Under the pieces are notes generated by a model. It was not told where the DNA came from. It saw only the letters and a program-made list of their open reading frames with translations, and searched no databases. The position numbers and the translations under genes are program-made. Below, one piece after another: positions 1 through 9,904 of a stretch of 64,000 nucleotides of DNA. Numbering within the stretch: the stretch's first letter is position 1; each line of letters starts with the position of its first letter. Origin of the DNA: Pelagophyceae sp. CCMP2097 (taxonomy: Eukaryota > Sar > Pelagophyceae); contig MU657176.1 in the NCBI GenBank assembly GCA_026770575.1, positions 536,196 through 600,195 of the forward strand, given 5' to 3'.

Positions 1-2650
1 ACGAGGAGGCAACGCTCCTCGCTTTGAGAGCGTTCCTCGCCTTCGGCCTTCTGGAGCACTGCCTCTGCCGCCGCCACCGCGTCGACTTTGGCGTCGACCG
101 GCGCCCGAACGCGGCGCAGCGCGTCGCCGTGCCGTACCGCGCCTGCGACTCTCCCGCGGAGCGTGCAGAGTACGCGCAGCCGGACACGCTCATCGTCTAC
201 TCGACGCTCTCGTGAGCGCATGGGGCCACGAGGGTGTCCGGCGGGGGACTGCGCGAGCGTGCGACGCAGGTACTACGGCGACGGCCTCTCGCGTATGGGG
301 CGGCGTCCACAGAGAGACCTTTTTTTGATGCCCCGGTCTCTTTGGCGCGCCGTGAAATGTGCGCGCAGGCGGTGAGGTCACCGAGGCGGTGAAGACGCTG
401 CTCGAGCTCGGCGCCGTGGCGCAGGCGTGCGAGTACAGCGAGTGGCTCGCGCAGTCGCGGCCGCGCCTCGATTGCGCCAGCGCCGCGATGCTCGATTCCG
501 TCGCGAAGATTGACCTCTCGAGCGAGGCGCTCGTTGCCGCGCTCGTTTTCGCGTTTGCGCACAACACGCGCGCCGTCGACTTTTGGCTGAACCACTGCGT
601 GCTGCCGCGCGAGACGATGCAGTTCCCGGCGCGCTTGATGGCCAACGCGTGGAACCTCGTCGACGGCGACGCCAAGGGCTTCTCCGGGACAAACGACAGC
701 AAGCGCCTGCTCCCGCTCCAAGTCAAGCAGCACGCGCCCTTGGACACCGCGCTCTTTTCGACCAACGGCAAGATGCTCGCAATCGCCGCCAAGCAGCGCG
801 TCGTCTGCCTCGGCGGCCAGCAAGCTGTCGCGCTCGAGACACTCGCGCTCGTCGTCGAGTCCGGTGCGCGCACAGACGAGCATCCCTTGCCTGTTTGCCC
901 GCCCGCCCCCCGCCATCCAATCGCGACGGCGCAGCGCAGGCGCCGCCGCGCTCATCGACGCCGGCGCGCTCATGGCCGGGCTGAGCAACGCCGACGTCGC
1001 GGCGCGCCTCCTGGAGCTCCTCCCCGACGACTCGCCGCTGCGCGGCGTCGTCTTCTTCTTCGACGGCAACCACTGGGTGCGTCGCCCCCCCCCCCCCCCC
1101 GCGGCGCTGCCGCAAGGAGAGCGGCCGTAGGTCCTCCGGAACCGCCGCGGGCGCGAGTGGCCGCTCGAATGCTCGCCCATCCGCGAGAGCGAGGCCATAG
1201 TCTTCTTCGACGAGGCCCACTGCCGCGGCGCGGACATGAAGCTTCTGAGCGACGCGGCCGCGGTGCTCACCATCGGGCCCGGCATGTGCAAAGACAAGCT
1301 GATGCAGGCGCTGGGCCGCATGCGCCAGATCGACCGCGGGCAGAGCTGCACCTTCACCGTGCCGCGCGAGGTCGTGGCGAAGATCGGCGGCGGCGCCATC
1401 ACGGCGCGCAACCTGCTCTGTTGGGTCATGCGCAACACGTTCGACGCGACGGCGCGCGGCCTCGCGGAGTGGGGAGCCCAGGGGTCGCACTTCTGCACCA
1501 CGGCCGGCGCGCCCGACGTCCGCCGCGTCGACGAGCGGCTGGGCCTCGAGGAGCTCTACGCGGATGTCGTTCGCGAGCAGTCTGTCCACGCCGTCGTGCG
1601 CCAGACGCAGGGCCGCTTCCGCCAGCGGTCGGCCAGGGCGCTCCCCAAGCGGCGCGAGGCGCTCATGCGCGGCATCGAGGCATGTGCGCAGGAGCTCGGC
1701 AGCGACGTGGTCTTCGCCTCGACGGGCCTCGACGAGGAGTGCGAGCGCGAGCTCGAGTGCGAGCGTGAGCTCGAGAAGGAGGTCGAGCGCGAGGTCCCGC
1801 GGCAGCAACCGCGCCGCGAAGAAGACTGGGACTGCGCAGCGGCGTTGGCCGCTTCCACGCCCGCCGGCGTGCCAACGGCCCAGTTGCTCCCTCTCTCGGG
1901 GGCCCTGCGGCGCAAAGTCGACGACGGCCTCCACGCAATCCAGTGGGGCGACGTCTACGTCACAAGTAACTTCCTCCTGACAGTCGCACACGACGTCAAC
2001 CTCGGCCCCTACCTGCGCATCCCGGACGTCGTGCTCCTCTTTCCCGCGGGCCAAGTGCTCCTCGTCTCGGAGCGCGAGGCGGACGCGCTCCTCGGCCTCT
2101 TCTGGGACGCGGACCGCAACCGGGTCCCGCCGCGGCGTCCCTCGCCCCCAAACGTGTCCCTCTCGAGAGGGAGCTGATCCGTCGTGTGCAGGCGTCGGGG
2201 CCGCGGCTCGTAAATGCGTCTTTCCTTCACGAGCTTCGGCCGCCGGCGACACCGCGAGGCATCCCGCTCAGCCTCGGCGGCACCGCGTGCCGCGTGGACG
2301 AGCGGGCGATTGCGAGCCTGCAGCTCTTCGCGGGCGCGACGACGTTCCCGACGGCCGACAGGAAGCGCGCGCTCGCGGTCATGCTCGAAACGGACGAAGC
2401 GAAGCGGGCGCGCACCAGCCGCACGCATGCCCGTTCTTTGCGGCGCCACACATTGCCCGCGTAGGTCGCCCCTATGATGGCGCAGCTCCGCGAATACGGC
2501 CACCTCCTCTCTCGGAGCGACCTCGAGGTGTGTTCGACGATCAATCATGGAGAGAGGCGCCGCGGCTTCGCTCGATGTGACCCTTTCTTGCCTTGGCAAG
2601 CTTTTGGGGGCTACTTTACAACTCCGAGTCAAGGCGATCGGCAACTCTGA
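1..2650 (+). CDS. DUF3638/DUF3645 giant protein, C-terminal part (5' end outside window)
   Basis: The reading frame is open from base 1, so the gene starts upstream. Inferred exons are 1-211, 270-292, 369-863, 940-1076, 1131-2123, 2192-2407 and 2465 onward; every junction keeps frame. Landmarks of the family appear in order: VPYRACDSPAERAEY, then TLS/YYGDGL across introns 212-269 and 293-368, GFSGTNDSKRLLP (about 685), the metal/ATPase-like VFFDEAHCRGADMKL (about 1203) and LTIGPGMCKDKL...ALGRMRQ (about 1265). These proteins are very large in fungi and protists and are often annotated as ubiquitin-hydrolase related; the biochemical role is unproven. The tail has an acidic ECERELE-type repeat (about 1740-1790). 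Intron 1077-1130 contains a run of about 16 C. The last intron (2408-2464) would use a GC donor (GCGCGC) and lead to QLREYGHLLSRSDLE; the exact stop (2648-2650, or after another intron) is uncertain. Confidence 0.85.
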
Positions 2651-3008
2651 CATGATGATCGGCTAGCTCCTGTGCGACTGCGCCATGCCAGCAGCGCGAC
2701 GGCGGCGAGCACGTTCGAGAACCCTCCTCGAGCACCACCACCCCCAAATCATGACTGACGTACAGCAGAAGCCACCACCGGCCCGAGCTCGGGTGTCAAG
2801 AGAGTCGAGTCGGGTCCCGAAGGGTCCTCTAAAACAATTGATCTTCCTTATGAGCACAGACCTTCCTCACGACGCAGTGGCGCGTCCCTATGTACATTCG
2901 CGGCTCCTCACTCCGACCCTTTCCCCCGACGTCCGGCCTCGTTCGGTCGGGTTTGGCCGCACATTCTGTGCACCCTGATACACTCGAGTCGGCGGCGGCG
3001 GCGTGGCC
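2651..3008. other. Intergenic gap
   Basis: No exon with protein-like composition is convincing here. Short open frames exist on both strands but are arginine/serine-rich. GAGTCGG-type motifs occur at about 2806 and 2971. The tail of the upstream gene could extend into the first bases if one more intron is used. Confidence 0.4.
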
Positions 3009-3806
3009 TCACGCCGCCGCCGCCGCCGCCGCATGCTGCTGGTCGTGGACCTGGGCGACGAGCGCTTCGAGACTAAGTTTAGCGACGCGTTCGCGGCGGA
3101 CCGTCGCGCATCCCGGCGCCTCGACTGACCTGGGGCTCGTCTCCAGGCTGTCCCAGCCGACTCGGTCGAGGAACGCGACGAGCGCTGTAGCGTGCGCGGT
3201 GAGCGCTTTGGCCGTGGCGCGCGCGCCAAAAGAGCCGGCGTGTTTGTCCGGGTCGAAGTCGCGGACGAGTTTCTGCGCCGCTTTCGCACGCTGCGCCGGC
3301 GGCTCGTGGGCGAGCTCGCGCAGCATCTCGACGAGGCAGTCGTCGTCGCTGGTGCACTTTGCGTACTTTGCCAGGCGGTCCGCGGGGCCCGTCTCCTCGT
3401 CGAGGCCGCACCTCGTCCGGAGGCGTTTCCACCACCACGTCGGCGGTTCCGGCGCCGGCGCGGGCGGCTCGTCCTTTGCGAGGCGCGCGGATACCGATCC
3501 TTTGAGCTTGACGGCCGTCGCCGTCGCGGCGCCGCCCACCGTCGACAAAAGCTTCGTCTTCTGCAGCTTCTCCACCGAGTACACGACGGCGGTGCCCGTC
3601 GCGCGCGCCGCGTTGCCGGTCTCGTCGGACCTCGTCGTGAGGCTGACGGCCGCCGCCGCCCCGACGGCCGCCTGCGCCCAGAGAACGTTCAGAGGCGCGC
3701 GACATCTGGCGAGACTCGCGGCAGGGTGGCGCACCAGCGTGATGCCGCCGATGACCGGTATCATTGCGCACACGACGGCCCCGGCGCACGCGGCGCCGGC
3801 GGCCAC
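3009..3806 (-). CDS. Small alanine-rich protein with hydrophobic N-terminus, unknown function
   Basis: One minus-strand frame codes for up to 265 residues with balanced composition, whereas the opposite strand reads as serine/arginine/alanine noise. The ORF begins with GTG at 3806; the first ATG is at 3764 (MIPVIGGITLV). The N-terminal 60 residues contain two hydrophobic stretches (GAVVCAMIPVIGG, AAVGAAAAVSL), which could be a membrane anchor or targeting sequence. The remainder is helical and charged, with PPTWWWKRLR, and ends in a poly-alanine run. An upstream exon is possible: a TAG acceptor sits just before frame-compatible codons near 3831, and 3840-4006 on the minus strand reads MCSPKELGERQAAEAKEQ, but I could not fix a donor. 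I do not recognise the family. Confidence 0.55.
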   Translation of the reverse strand: MAAGAACAGAVVCAMIPVIGGITLVRHPAASLARCRAPLNVLWAQAAVGAAAAVSLTTRSDETGNAARATGTAVVYSVEKLQKTKLLSTVGGAATATAVKLKGSVSARLAKDEPPAPAPEPPTWWWKRLRTRCGLDEETGPADRLAKYAKCTSDDDCLVEMLRELAHEPPAQRAKAAQKLVRDFDPDKHAGSFGARATAKALTAHATALVAFLDRVGWDSLETSPRSVEAPGCATVRRERVAKLSLEALVAQVHDQQHAAAAAAA

Positions 3807-4199
3807 CTTGAGCTTCTGCGACCTACATTCCGTCTTAACTCGACCGTCGCGCCCTTTTCAGAAGAGACGCTGGCGAGCGACTGCTCTTTGGCCTCGGCGG
3901 CCTGCCGTTCTCCCAGCTCCTTTGGGGAGCACATGCTTCTGCGCCCCGGCGTAACTCCCCGGCGTACGCGCGTAGGCAAACCTCCCGTCTTGTTCCGAGG
4001 AATCAATTTGTTTTGGCGATATTTACTTTAATCTGAGTCCGAGTCTCGATCAAACAGTCGGCGCGGAGGGCAGGCGAAGCGCAGGGAGCAGAGAAACGGG
4101 AGAGCGCGAAGAGAAGCGGCGATACTTAAAGTTTATCCGGTCCTTTCGCGCCGCAGCGCGTCGCGCCCAGGTCCTTCTTGACAAGGAGCCGGGTGCGGA
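3807..4199. other. Intergenic region / possible upstream exon of the minus-strand gene
   Basis: The first 200 bases may hold a 5' exon of the minus-strand gene ending at 3009 (MCSPKELGERQAAEAKEQ on the minus strand). The remainder, up to the duplicated TATA element, has no coding signal that I can see. Confidence 0.35.
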
Positions 4200-4287
4200 G
4201 GTATATATACACTAGCGGTCGCGCCGTCCTTTGGGGACCGAGGCGGTATATATACAGTGGCGGTCGCGCCGTCCTTTGGGAGGCGCG
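4200..4287 (+). promoter_or_regulatory. 45-bp tandemly duplicated TATA-box promoter element
   Basis: A 45-bp unit is present twice, offset 4200/4245. Each copy contains TATATATA (4202-4209 and 4247-4254) followed by CGGTCGCGCCGTCCTTTGGG (4216-4235 and 4261-4280). The second copy ends at the ATG of the JmjC gene at 4288. The placement and TATA content suggest a core promoter that was duplicated. With the proximal TATA box the 5' leader would be only a few bases long; with the distal one, about 50. Confidence 0.6.
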
Positions 4288-5418
4288 ATGCCCGACGGCG
4301 CCGCGGGCGATTCGGGCGGCACGGAGCTGCAAGACCACGTCGCGGAGCTTTTTGGCGCCATCGACCTGGACGCGCTGCTCCTCGCGGGATATCCCGCCGT
4401 CTGCCGCGGCCGCGCGCCGCAGCTGCGCGATACGACGGCGCGGCAGTTCTTCGCCGACTTTGCAGTTGTCGAGGCCGATTTCCGTGTTCACGCCCACGCG
4501 GCGCACGAGACGGCTGCCGAGGCCGATGCGACGCGCTGCCGCGCCACGTTTGGCGAGTTTTCCGCCTGGCTCTGCGGCGCGCCCACTGAAAAGCTCCCGG
4601 CCTCGCCCGACGCGGCGTGGGCCTACTGCGCCTACCAGCACCTAGAGCTCCTCGGCGCCGCTGGGCGAAACGTCGAGGCGAAACTCCTCGGCGGAATCGA
4701 CGCGGGCGTCTTCGGCGGCGCTTTGTTGCGGCGCGGCGTCGGCGCCTCGGACGCGACGCTCTGGCTCGGCAGCGCGGGCGCCCACACGCCAGCGCACTTC
4801 GACTCGCGCGCCTGCAACTTCGTACTCCAGGGCTTTGGCCGCAAGAGATGGCGCCTCTGGCCGCCGGGATCGCTGCCCGTTCGAAGGCTGCCCTTTGAAG
4901 AGGCCACGGTCTGGGCCGCCGTCGAGGCGCGCGCCGCGGAGCCGCCGCCCGGCGGCCGAATCGTCGACCTCGGGCCCGGCGACGTCCTCTTCGTCCCAAA
5001 GCACTGGTGGTGCGTCGCGGGGCCCGTCCAAGGGAGCGCCAAACCCCGCGTCCGTAGGCACGCCGTCGAGTGCCTCGACGCCTCGAGCGGCGATCTCTCC
5101 CGCGCCTCGCTCGCGCTCAACGTCTGGGTCCCGCTCGAGAGCGACTCTGTGGACCAGGCGCGTGAAGCTCTCACCCGCGTGGCGGCGACGGCACTCGTCT
5201 CGGCATACGAGCCCCGCGATGGCGCCTGGGTCAACGCGGGCGAGGCGCTCTGGGACGCCGAAGAGACGCTCGACGTCGCCGCGCGGGCCCTCGGCCAGCT
5301 CGACGAACGCCTCGCCGCCGCCTCGCCGCGCGACCTCGTCGAAGCGCTCCTTTCGCCGGATGCCATCAACGCCGCGCTCGCGCACCTCCTCGGGACTAAA
5401 CGACGAAGGCGCGAGTAA
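4288..5418 (+). CDS. JmjC / cupin-like Fe(II)-2-oxoglutarate dioxygenase (HSPBAP1-type)
   Basis: An intronless 376-residue frame. The core reads LWLGSAGAHTPAHFDSRACN, then LQGFGRKRWRLWPP, VDLGPGDVLFVPKHWW and LALNVWVPLES. This is the order expected of a cupin_8/JmjC domain: the metal-binding H-x-D is HFD (about residue 168) and the distal His is in PKHWW (about residue 238). The nearest remembered relatives are HSPB1-associated protein 1 and other small JmjC hydroxylases of proteins or RNA; the substrate is unknown. The start at 4288 was chosen because the duplicated TATA element lies immediately upstream; an in-frame extension to 4231 would run through the promoter repeat. The C-terminus ends in a basic KRRRRE, a possible nuclear signal. 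Confidence 0.85.
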   Translation: MPDGAAGDSGGTELQDHVAELFGAIDLDALLLAGYPAVCRGRAPQLRDTTARQFFADFAVVEADFRVHAHAAHETAAEADATRCRATFGEFSAWLCGAPTEKLPASPDAAWAYCAYQHLELLGAAGRNVEAKLLGGIDAGVFGGALLRRGVGASDATLWLGSAGAHTPAHFDSRACNFVLQGFGRKRWRLWPPGSLPVRRLPFEEATVWAAVEARAAEPPPGGRIVDLGPGDVLFVPKHWWCVAGPVQGSAKPRVRRHAVECLDASSGDLSRASLALNVWVPLESDSVDQAREALTRVAATALVSAYEPRDGAWVNAGEALWDAEETLDVAARALGQLDERLAAASPRDLVEALLSPDAINAALAHLLGTKRRRRE

Positions 5419-5610
5419 GGAGTTCACACGAGGGACCGTTGTTGGGGGAGCTCGTCGTCCCGTCGTCTTTTTCTTTCTTTCTGGAATGCTGAAAGTTTTT
5501 TCAAAGCTTACAACTTCGGAACACTCGACCGCTCTTCCTCCCTGCGAGCGCCGCCGATCTGCACGGGAGTCGCACACTGCACTCAACGCCGCTTTTCGGT
5601 CTATAAATTA

Positions 5611-5664
5611 ACACCCTCATGCCTCACAACTTGAAGAGTAGGAATTCCTAGGAATCCTACATGT
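5611..5664. repeat. Dispersed palindromic element, copy 1
   Basis: ACACCCTCATGCCTCAC (5611-5627) is followed 10 bases later by the perfect palindrome TAGGAATTCCTA (5639-5650) and then GGAATCCTACATGT. Two further copies lie at 9905-9968 and 10097-10130. The surrounding gap (5419-5718, 3' of the JmjC gene) otherwise holds pyrimidine-rich and AT-richer sequence with no gene. Confidence 0.75.
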
Positions 5665-5718
5665 AATTATAAGTTTTCGCCACTAGCGCCGGCGGCGGGC
5701 TCCTGCGCCTTCGTTGCG

Positions 5719-6960
5719 ATGTGGTCGCGCGGCGTCGAGCCGTCGTCGAGCTTCCGGCGCGCGTCAAGCGCGCAGAGCGACCCGCTCGACGACTTTTTCG
5801 CGATGGAGGCCGCCGTGGCGGTGGAGCGCAAGGTAGAGCGCAAGGCGAGCGGCACAAAGGTCGCGCCGCCGCCGCCGCCGCCCGGCGGGGGCGCGTCTCC
5901 CAGCGCGGCGTCGCCACCGCCGCCGCCGCCCGGCGGGGCTGCGTCTGCCGGTGCGGCGGTGTCGCCCGCGGCGGCGGCGTTGCCCGCGGAGGAGGACGCC
6001 GCCGAAGCTGCTGCGCACGAAAAGATCCGCGCGCTGCGGCTGCAGCTGGCGGACCCGAGCGTTTCGGAGCGCGTCAACCTGCGCCTCGCCGCGGAGAGCG
6101 CGGAAAGTGTGCTCCGCTACTACCGCGACCGGCCCGACCTGTCGAGATACACGTGCGAAAAGGAGGCGCCGCGCAACACGTATCTCTTCGACGGCGAGTC
6201 CGCCACCGACGCGGCGCTGCAACTAAGAGCGGCGACGGGCGACGGCGAGCTCCTCGTCAGACTCGCGAATCAGTCTGTGTTTGCGGATGCGCTCATCGCG
6301 CTCTCGCAAGAGCTCAATGCCGAGTCCATCTTCGCCGCGGTGCGTCCACCGGCGCCGCCTCGCCCACGCTCGCTTCGGCCATCCGAGGGACTGTAGGTGG
6401 CCAACTCGCCTTCGTCTACGCCTTCGTTTTTGTTGCGTTTCGGGCCGGCGCCGTCGCTCGAGGCTACGCTCCACATCGAAGTCACAGTCCCAACAACCGC
6501 GACGGCGCCGCCGGCGTGCCAGAGTCGCGTCGCGCTGGCGACGGCGCAGTGCTCCGTCTTCGTCAAGATCGAAGACGGCCGCGCGACTGTAGTGCGGCGC
6601 GTCGAGCGGCCGCGGCTCACGCGCCTCTTCGATGCAGACACCCGCGCCGCCGCCACCGCCGCCGCGATGCTCGCGGGCGCGGCGCCGCCGCCGCAGGCCC
6701 CCGCGTCGCTCATCGGGCCCGGACGCTTCTTCGCCGCCGCGACAAAGGCCTCGTCCAGCCTCCTCGCCGCGGGCGTGCAACGGGTCAAGGACCGCCGCGC
6801 CAAGCCCGGCGAGCCCGTCTCGCTCTACCGAAGGCCGCCCGCCGACGAGCCCGGCGAGCCCGTGCCGCTCTACCGCCGCCCGCCCACCGACGAGCCCGTC
6901 TCGCTCTACCGAAGGCCGCCTGCCGACGAGCCTGTCTCGCTCTACCGACGAGACGCCTGA
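5719..6960 (+). CDS. Proline-rich protein with C-terminal EPVSLYRRPP repeats, unknown function
   Basis: Two exons, 5719-6339 and 6397-6960, are joined by a GTGCGT...TAG intron (6340-6396) at phase 0, giving about 394 residues. Residues 50-85 contain two PPPPPPGG runs. A helical segment follows (about 100-205, KIRALRLQLADPSVSERVNL, VLRYYRDRPDLSRYT). The second exon has a beta-rich stretch (LEATLHIEVTVP, CSVFVKIEDGRATVVRRV) that could be a small globular domain. The last 60 residues carry four near-perfect copies of EPVSLYRRPP(A/T)D, a recent tandem expansion. A later start at 5803 (MEAAVAVERK) is possible. I do not recognise a family. The gene converges on the RAP gene, with about 28 bp between stop codons. 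Confidence 0.7.
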
Positions 6961-6988
6961 TCCGCAAATAAGCAACAAAGAAGCCCCC

Positions 6989-9295
6989 TTATGAATGCCC
7001 TTGGAAAGTCAGGTCCTGTTGTCGCAGGTACGCCACTTTCTCGGCGCTCGATTGCAGTGCGTCCCACTCGTAGTGCGGCACGCGCACGAGCCGCCAGCCC
7101 AGGCCTCGGAGCAGCCTCTCCTTGAACTTGGACTCGCCGTCGAGCAGGCGCGTCGCGACGCCGTTCTCGCCGTCCGCCGTGGAGCCGACGAGGAAGTTGG
7201 CGGGCCCGTCGAACTCGACGCAGACCTTGGAGGCCGGCTGCGCCATAGCGAGGCTGATGCCTTCCGTTGTGATGTGCTCGAAGTCGTGCGCCCAGCCCAT
7301 GCCCGACAGCGCCGCCGAGAAATCGCGCAGCGCCGGCGACGACGTCGCCTCCCGCCGCGCGTACGCCCCGCGCAGCTTTAACGCGTATTTTCCGAGGACC
7401 GCCGTCAGCGCGTGCTCCGGCGCCTCGACGGCGAGATGGATCGAGACGAGGTGCAGCTGCGCCTTGGCGTCGTCGCCGAACCCTTCGATCTCCATGCCCG
7501 CTAGGGCCTCTATCAGCGCCGGCGCGCCGACGCCCGCCGCCACGTACGCCCACGCGATGTTCGCGACGTCGTGCGGGGTGAACGTCGCGATCTTTGTTCG
7601 TACCTCTGCGGCGACGGCCTGGAACAGTGCCGGCGCCACGACTCGCGCCGTCGAATAGGCCCAGACCGTGTTGGCGAGCGCTTGTGGCTTGAAAGCCGCG
7701 ATCCTCCTCGGCGCTTCCGCGGCGACGGCCTCGAACAGCGCCGGCGCATCGACGCGCGCCGTCGCGTAGGCCCACACTGTGTTGGCGAGCGCCTGCGTCG
7801 TGAAGCCCGTGATCTTACTCGGCGCTTCCACGGCCGCGGCCTCGAAGAGCCGCGGCGCCGCGACGCCCGCCATCGCATAGGCCAACACGATGTTCGAGAG
7901 ATTTTGCCAGGTAAACTTCTTAATCTTCGTCGGCGCTTCCGCGGCAATCGCTGCGAACAGCGCCGGCGCCTCGACGCCCGCCGTTGCAAAGGCCCACGCG
8001 GTGTTGGCCAGCGCCTGCGCGTTGAACGTCTCGATCTTCTTTGATGATTCGGCGGCGACGGCCTCGTACAGTGCACTCCGCGCCTCGGAAGCGCCCGCCG
8101 TCGAATAGGCCCACGCCATGTTCGCGAGCGCCTGCGAGTTGAAAGTCTCGATCTTCTTCGAGGCTTCCGCGGCGACGGCCTCGAAGAACGCCGGCGCGTC
8201 AACGCGCGCCGTCGCAAAAGCCCAGGCGGTGTTGGAGAGCGCCTGCGAGTTGAACGCCTCGATTTGCTTTGATGATTCCGCGGCGACGGCTTCAAACAGC
8301 GCCGGCGCCGCGACACCTGCCTTTGCAAAAGCCCAGACGATGCTAGCGAGCGCTTGCGGGTTAAACTTCGCAATCTTCGTTGTTGCTTCGGCGGCAACGG
8401 CCTCGAACAGCGCCGGCGCCTCGACGCCCGCCTTTGCAAAGGCCCAGGCGGTGTTGGCCAGGTTCTGCGGGATGAACGCCGCGATCCTCTTCGGCGCTTC
8501 AAACGCGATGGCTTCGAATAGGGGTTTGGCTTCGACGCCTGCCTTTGCCGCTCCCCAGGCAGCGTTGGCCAGGCCGCGTTCTTGCCACTGCGGCCCGTCG
8601 TCCACAACGCTCGCCGCCGCCCGGGCGGCCAGCGCGCGCAGCGCCGCGCGCGTCGAAGACGATTGCGCGGACCCCGGCAGCGCGCCGAGGCGCTGCAGCA
8701 CCGTCGCGAGGTTCACGGGGCTAAAGTCTTTGCCGCGTGCGCCGAAGAGCGCCAGCACGTCCGAGGCGGCCTTGCACTCGTTTATGGCGTGGTTCAGCCG
8801 CACCGCCAGCACCACCGCCGCTACCGCGTCCGGGGGGCACGGCCGTGGCCGCGGCGGCCGCGCGGCTTTTGCCTCGTAGATCTCGACGGTGATTTGGAAG
8901 CCGCCGAGCGCCGTCGCGTGCATTTTATCGATCACGGCCTCGGCGTCGGAGCGGTCGCCCGAAACCGTCGTCACGATCGCAAACCCGCGGCCGCGGCCGA
9001 GGACGTCCACCGGCAGGCGCGCGTCGCGCACCTCGCAGACCTTTTCGAACGCCTTGCGGACGTCGGCTTCTTTGGCAAACCTCGAAAAGCCGCGCACGAA
9101 GAGCGCTGCCCCGTCCTCGACGCCGCCGATGCGCCCTTCGTGCCGCAGCTTTGGTGCCGGTTTCTTCGCCGTCGGCAGAAGCGGCTCGCGTGACCGCCAC
9201 GGCGGCACCGACGTGCTCGCGGGCCGCGCCGCCTTCGTGGCGCGGCGCACGGGCGCCGGCTGCGCGAGGCCGCGCGCCGCACGGAGGCCCTTCAT
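6989..9295 (-). CDS. RRM + ten OPR-like helical repeats + RAP domain RNA-binding protein
   Basis: A single-exon 768-residue protein. Residues 62-145 form an RNA-recognition motif (ALFVRGFSRFAKEADVRKAF, RGRGFAIVTT). From about 235 to 610 there are ten repeats of about 37 residues with consensus LANTAWAFAxAGVxAPALFE...KIxxFxPQ; repeat 5 is two residues longer. This resembles octotricopeptide (OPR)/FAST-type repeats. The C-terminal 75 residues are a RAP domain (VCVEFDGPANFLVG, LLRGLGWRLVRVPHYEW). OPR/RAP proteins bind and process plastid or mitochondrial RNAs, so organelle RNA metabolism is the likely role. The basic, hydroxylated N-terminus (MKGLRAARGLAQPAPVRR) suits an organelle transit peptide. 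The RRM in front of such repeats is unusual. Repeat units are highly alike, indicating recent expansion. Confidence 0.9.
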   Translation of the reverse strand: MKGLRAARGLAQPAPVRRATKAARPASTSVPPWRSREPLLPTAKKPAPKLRHEGRIGGVEDGAALFVRGFSRFAKEADVRKAFEKVCEVRDARLPVDVLGRGRGFAIVTTVSGDRSDAEAVIDKMHATALGGFQITVEIYEAKAARPPRPRPCPPDAVAAVVLAVRLNHAINECKAASDVLALFGARGKDFSPVNLATVLQRLGALPGSAQSSSTRAALRALAARAAASVVDDGPQWQERGLANAAWGAAKAGVEAKPLFEAIAFEAPKRIAAFIPQNLANTAWAFAKAGVEAPALFEAVAAEATTKIAKFNPQALASIVWAFAKAGVAAPALFEAVAAESSKQIEAFNSQALSNTAWAFATARVDAPAFFEAVAAEASKKIETFNSQALANMAWAYSTAGASEARSALYEAVAAESSKKIETFNAQALANTAWAFATAGVEAPALFAAIAAEAPTKIKKFTWQNLSNIVLAYAMAGVAAPRLFEAAAVEAPSKITGFTTQALANTVWAYATARVDAPALFEAVAAEAPRRIAAFKPQALANTVWAYSTARVVAPALFQAVAAEVRTKIATFTPHDVANIAWAYVAAGVGAPALIEALAGMEIEGFGDDAKAQLHLVSIHLAVEAPEHALTAVLGKYALKLRGAYARREATSSPALRDFSAALSGMGWAHDFEHITTEGISLAMAQPASKVCVEFDGPANFLVGSTADGENGVATRLLDGESKFKERLLRGLGWRLVRVPHYEWDALQSSAEKVAYLRQQDLTFQGHS

Positions 9296-9585
9296 CGTTG
9301 TCGCAGATCAAGGATCGGGCGCCCTCGAACACGGCGGCGGCGGCGTCGAGGCGCCGGGCAAGGATCGGTTCGGATCGGGCCCACAATTCAATGCAGTTCG
9401 GAGCCGTCTCCCGGCGCCATGGAAGGGCCGAGCTTGGACTCTCGAGGGCACAGGGTCCTCGAGACCCCTCCGAGCCGAGGCCTCGCGCCGAGGGCCGATC
9501 GTGCACTCCGACTATCGTAGCGGGAAATATTTTTTTTACTCCAGGGGGGTGGGATTAAAAAGGTTTTATGCGGTAAATAAAAAAA

Positions 9586-9708
9586 ACGGAGCTCACGCAG
9601 ACGTTGGAGAACTGCGACGACGACGGGCAGCTCGAAGCCGGCGAATCCCCAGACGACGACGAGCCAGAGGAAGACGTCGTCGACCTGACTTTGGAGGAGA
9701 CTGTCTAA
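9586..9708 (+). pseudogene. Orphan acidic terminal exon with SUMO-interaction-like motif
   Basis: Forty codons with no ATG end at TAA (9706-9708). They read TELTQTLENC, then an acidic run ending EEDVVDLTLEETV. The composition is far more protein-like than the surrounding gap, and a CAG acceptor (CTCACGCAG) precedes most of it. VVDLTLEE flanked by acids resembles a SUMO-interacting motif. No partner exon was found upstream, so it is either a relic or the last exon of a gene I could not assemble. Confidence 0.3.
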
Positions 9709-9904
9709 CACAAGTGAACCTAAAACACATGTTTTTGCTAAAGTTGGAGCGCGTTTTGCGTGCATCTTGTCCCCGACGCCGCCGCCGTCACACAGAACAC
9801 GTACATCAGGACGCAAATAAGTTTTGAAGGGTTTTAAAGTTTTTTTCTTTCATTTTTGGGGCTAGGTTTTAAAGGGTTTAATACGGTAAAAAACGGTATA
9901 ATCT

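Noticed and set aside
1085..1100. C homopolymer considered as a regulatory element
   Set aside because: It lies inside a small intron as the pyrimidine-rich part; more likely a slippage-prone tract.
197..2252. Long minus-strand open frames (434 and 509 codons) opposite the DUF3638 gene
   Set aside because: They are mirror images of GC-rich plus-strand codons, are arginine/alanine-rich, carry no motifs, and the plus strand has clear family matches.
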